A stretch of 5,430 bases of DNA from Chloroflexota bacterium (GTDB lineage Bacteria; Chloroflexota; Chloroflexia; Thermomicrobiales; UBA6265), in the NCBI GenBank assembly GCA_023424355.1, contig JAFAEA010000359.1, forward strand, positions 1 through 5,430, written 5' to 3'. Positions 4,841 through 5,430 of the stretch are shown piece by piece. The position numbers and the translations under genes were made by a program. Each line of letters starts with the position of its first letter. Position 1 is the first letter of the stretch. The notes under the pieces were generated by a model. It did not search any database. It had not been told where the DNA came from and saw only the letters and a program-made list of their open reading frames with translations.

Positions 4841-5430
4841 ATGAGGAATATTCCCGACACACTCGCATCCGAATCGATTCGCATCCTGCAGGGACTCCTG
4901 CGCTGCGATACCCAGAGCCCTCCCGGCAACGAATACCGTGCCGCCGAGTTTATCCGCGATGAGCTGGCGAAGCACGACATTCCGTGCAATCTGCTGGAAT
5001 CGGCCCCGGGCCGTGTTTCGGTAGTCGCCCGACTTTCAGCCAAGAATCCAACGGCGAAGCCGATCATGCTCATGGGTCACATTGATGTGGTGACCGTTGA
5101 ACGCGAGAAGTGGGACCGCGATCCGTTCGGCGGCGAGCTCGATGACGATGGCTTCATTTGGGGGCGTGGTGCTCTGGATATGAAGAGCAAGGTCGCCGGC
5201 GAACTCGCAGCATTTATCGCCATCAAGGAATCTGGCGCGAAGCTCGATCGAGATTTGATCTTTCTCGCCGCTGCGGATGAAGAAGCCGGCGGCACCTTCG
5301 GGGCCGATTGGGTGTGGAAGAATCACCAGGAGAAGGTCGATGCCGAGTTCGCCATCAACGAGGGTGGCGGTACGCCGCTAGAAATCGGCGGCAAGCGCTT
5401 CTACACCTGCCAGGCTGGCGAGAAAGGCGG
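4841..5430 (+). CDS. M20-family metallopeptidase (ArgE/DapE/ACY1/CPG2 group), partial
   Basis: The first 196 residues of a zinc-dependent amidohydrolase/peptidase run off the right edge. The M20 catalytic signature is clear. H80 and D82 are in MGHIDVV. The bridging ligand D113 is in GRGALDMKS. The general base and metal ligand E147-E148 are in ADEEAGG, and the further ligand E174 is in INEGGG. The N-terminal segment RCDTQSPPGNE is also typical. There is no signal peptide, so it is cytoplasmic. Family members cleave N-acyl amino acids or small peptides; the specificity cannot be read from this half. A DapE role is conceivable because dapF is in the window, but nothing specific supports it and the genes are neither adjacent nor co-oriented. 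The dimerisation domain and last zinc ligand lie outside. It is divergent from sco. Confidence 0.92.
   Translation, partial: MRNIPDTLASESIRILQGLLRCDTQSPPGNEYRAAEFIRDELAKHDIPCNLLESAPGRVSVVARLSAKNPTAKPIMLMGHIDVVTVEREKWDRDPFGGELDDDGFIWGRGALDMKSKVAGELAAFIAIKESGAKLDRDLIFLAAADEEAGGTFGADWVWKNHQEKVDAEFAINEGGGTPLEIGGKRFYTCQAGEKG

Noticed and set aside
4841..5430. M20 enzyme as DapE, pairing with dapF
   Set aside because: The catalytic motifs are common to the whole M20 family, only half the protein is visible, and the gene is separated from dapF by four unrelated genes.

Overview
The window looks like an ordinary chromosomal stretch from a free-living aerobic bacterium. It carries seven genes, two of them cut by the window edges. 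Low-complexity tracts of the MASPV and ATPAASPEATP type sit in two exported proteins. Together with the cupredoxin-like secreted proteins, they resemble what is common in Chloroflexota of the Thermomicrobia type. That assignment is an inference from protein style, not from a marker gene. Most encoded proteins are visibly acidic.

Left part, minus strand: the first 733 bases encode the N-terminal 244 residues of a beta-propeller (PD40/TolB-like) protein, probably the front of an S9-family serine peptidase. An unusual acidic linker sits between its blades. Upstream of it on the same strand, after a 144-base gap, lies dapF (diaminopimelate epimerase, lysine and peptidoglycan precursor synthesis). 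A 176-base intergenic region separates dapF from a divergent plus-strand gene. That gene encodes a secreted protein with an NTF2-like middle domain and a C-terminal cupredoxin-like domain that has lost its copper cysteine. It ends at a strong hairpin that probably terminates transcription from both sides.

Middle part, minus strand: a compact three-gene copper-handling operon reads sco (SCO1/SenC thiol copper chaperone), then a PCu(A)C-type periplasmic copper chaperone, then a membrane-anchored cupredoxin-like protein. SCO and PCu(A)C are known to load the CuA centre of cytochrome c oxidase, so the operon most likely supports oxidase assembly or extracytoplasmic copper handling. No oxidase gene is visible here. 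The PCu(A)C protein appears circularly permuted: the strand that normally opens the domain (V-x-x-x-W-A-R) is at its C-terminus, and a His/Met-rich segment takes its place at the N-terminus. Upstream of sco is a GC-rich dyad (CCCCATGGGG flanked by TAT) that resembles copper-sensing CsoR-type operators.

Right edge, plus strand: a divergent M20-family metallopeptidase with a good sigma70-like promoter and ribosome binding site runs off the window. I found no RNA genes, CRISPR arrays or insertion sequences. The most interesting candidates are the permuted copper chaperone, the putative copper operator, and the two cupredoxin folds that have lost different copper ligands.
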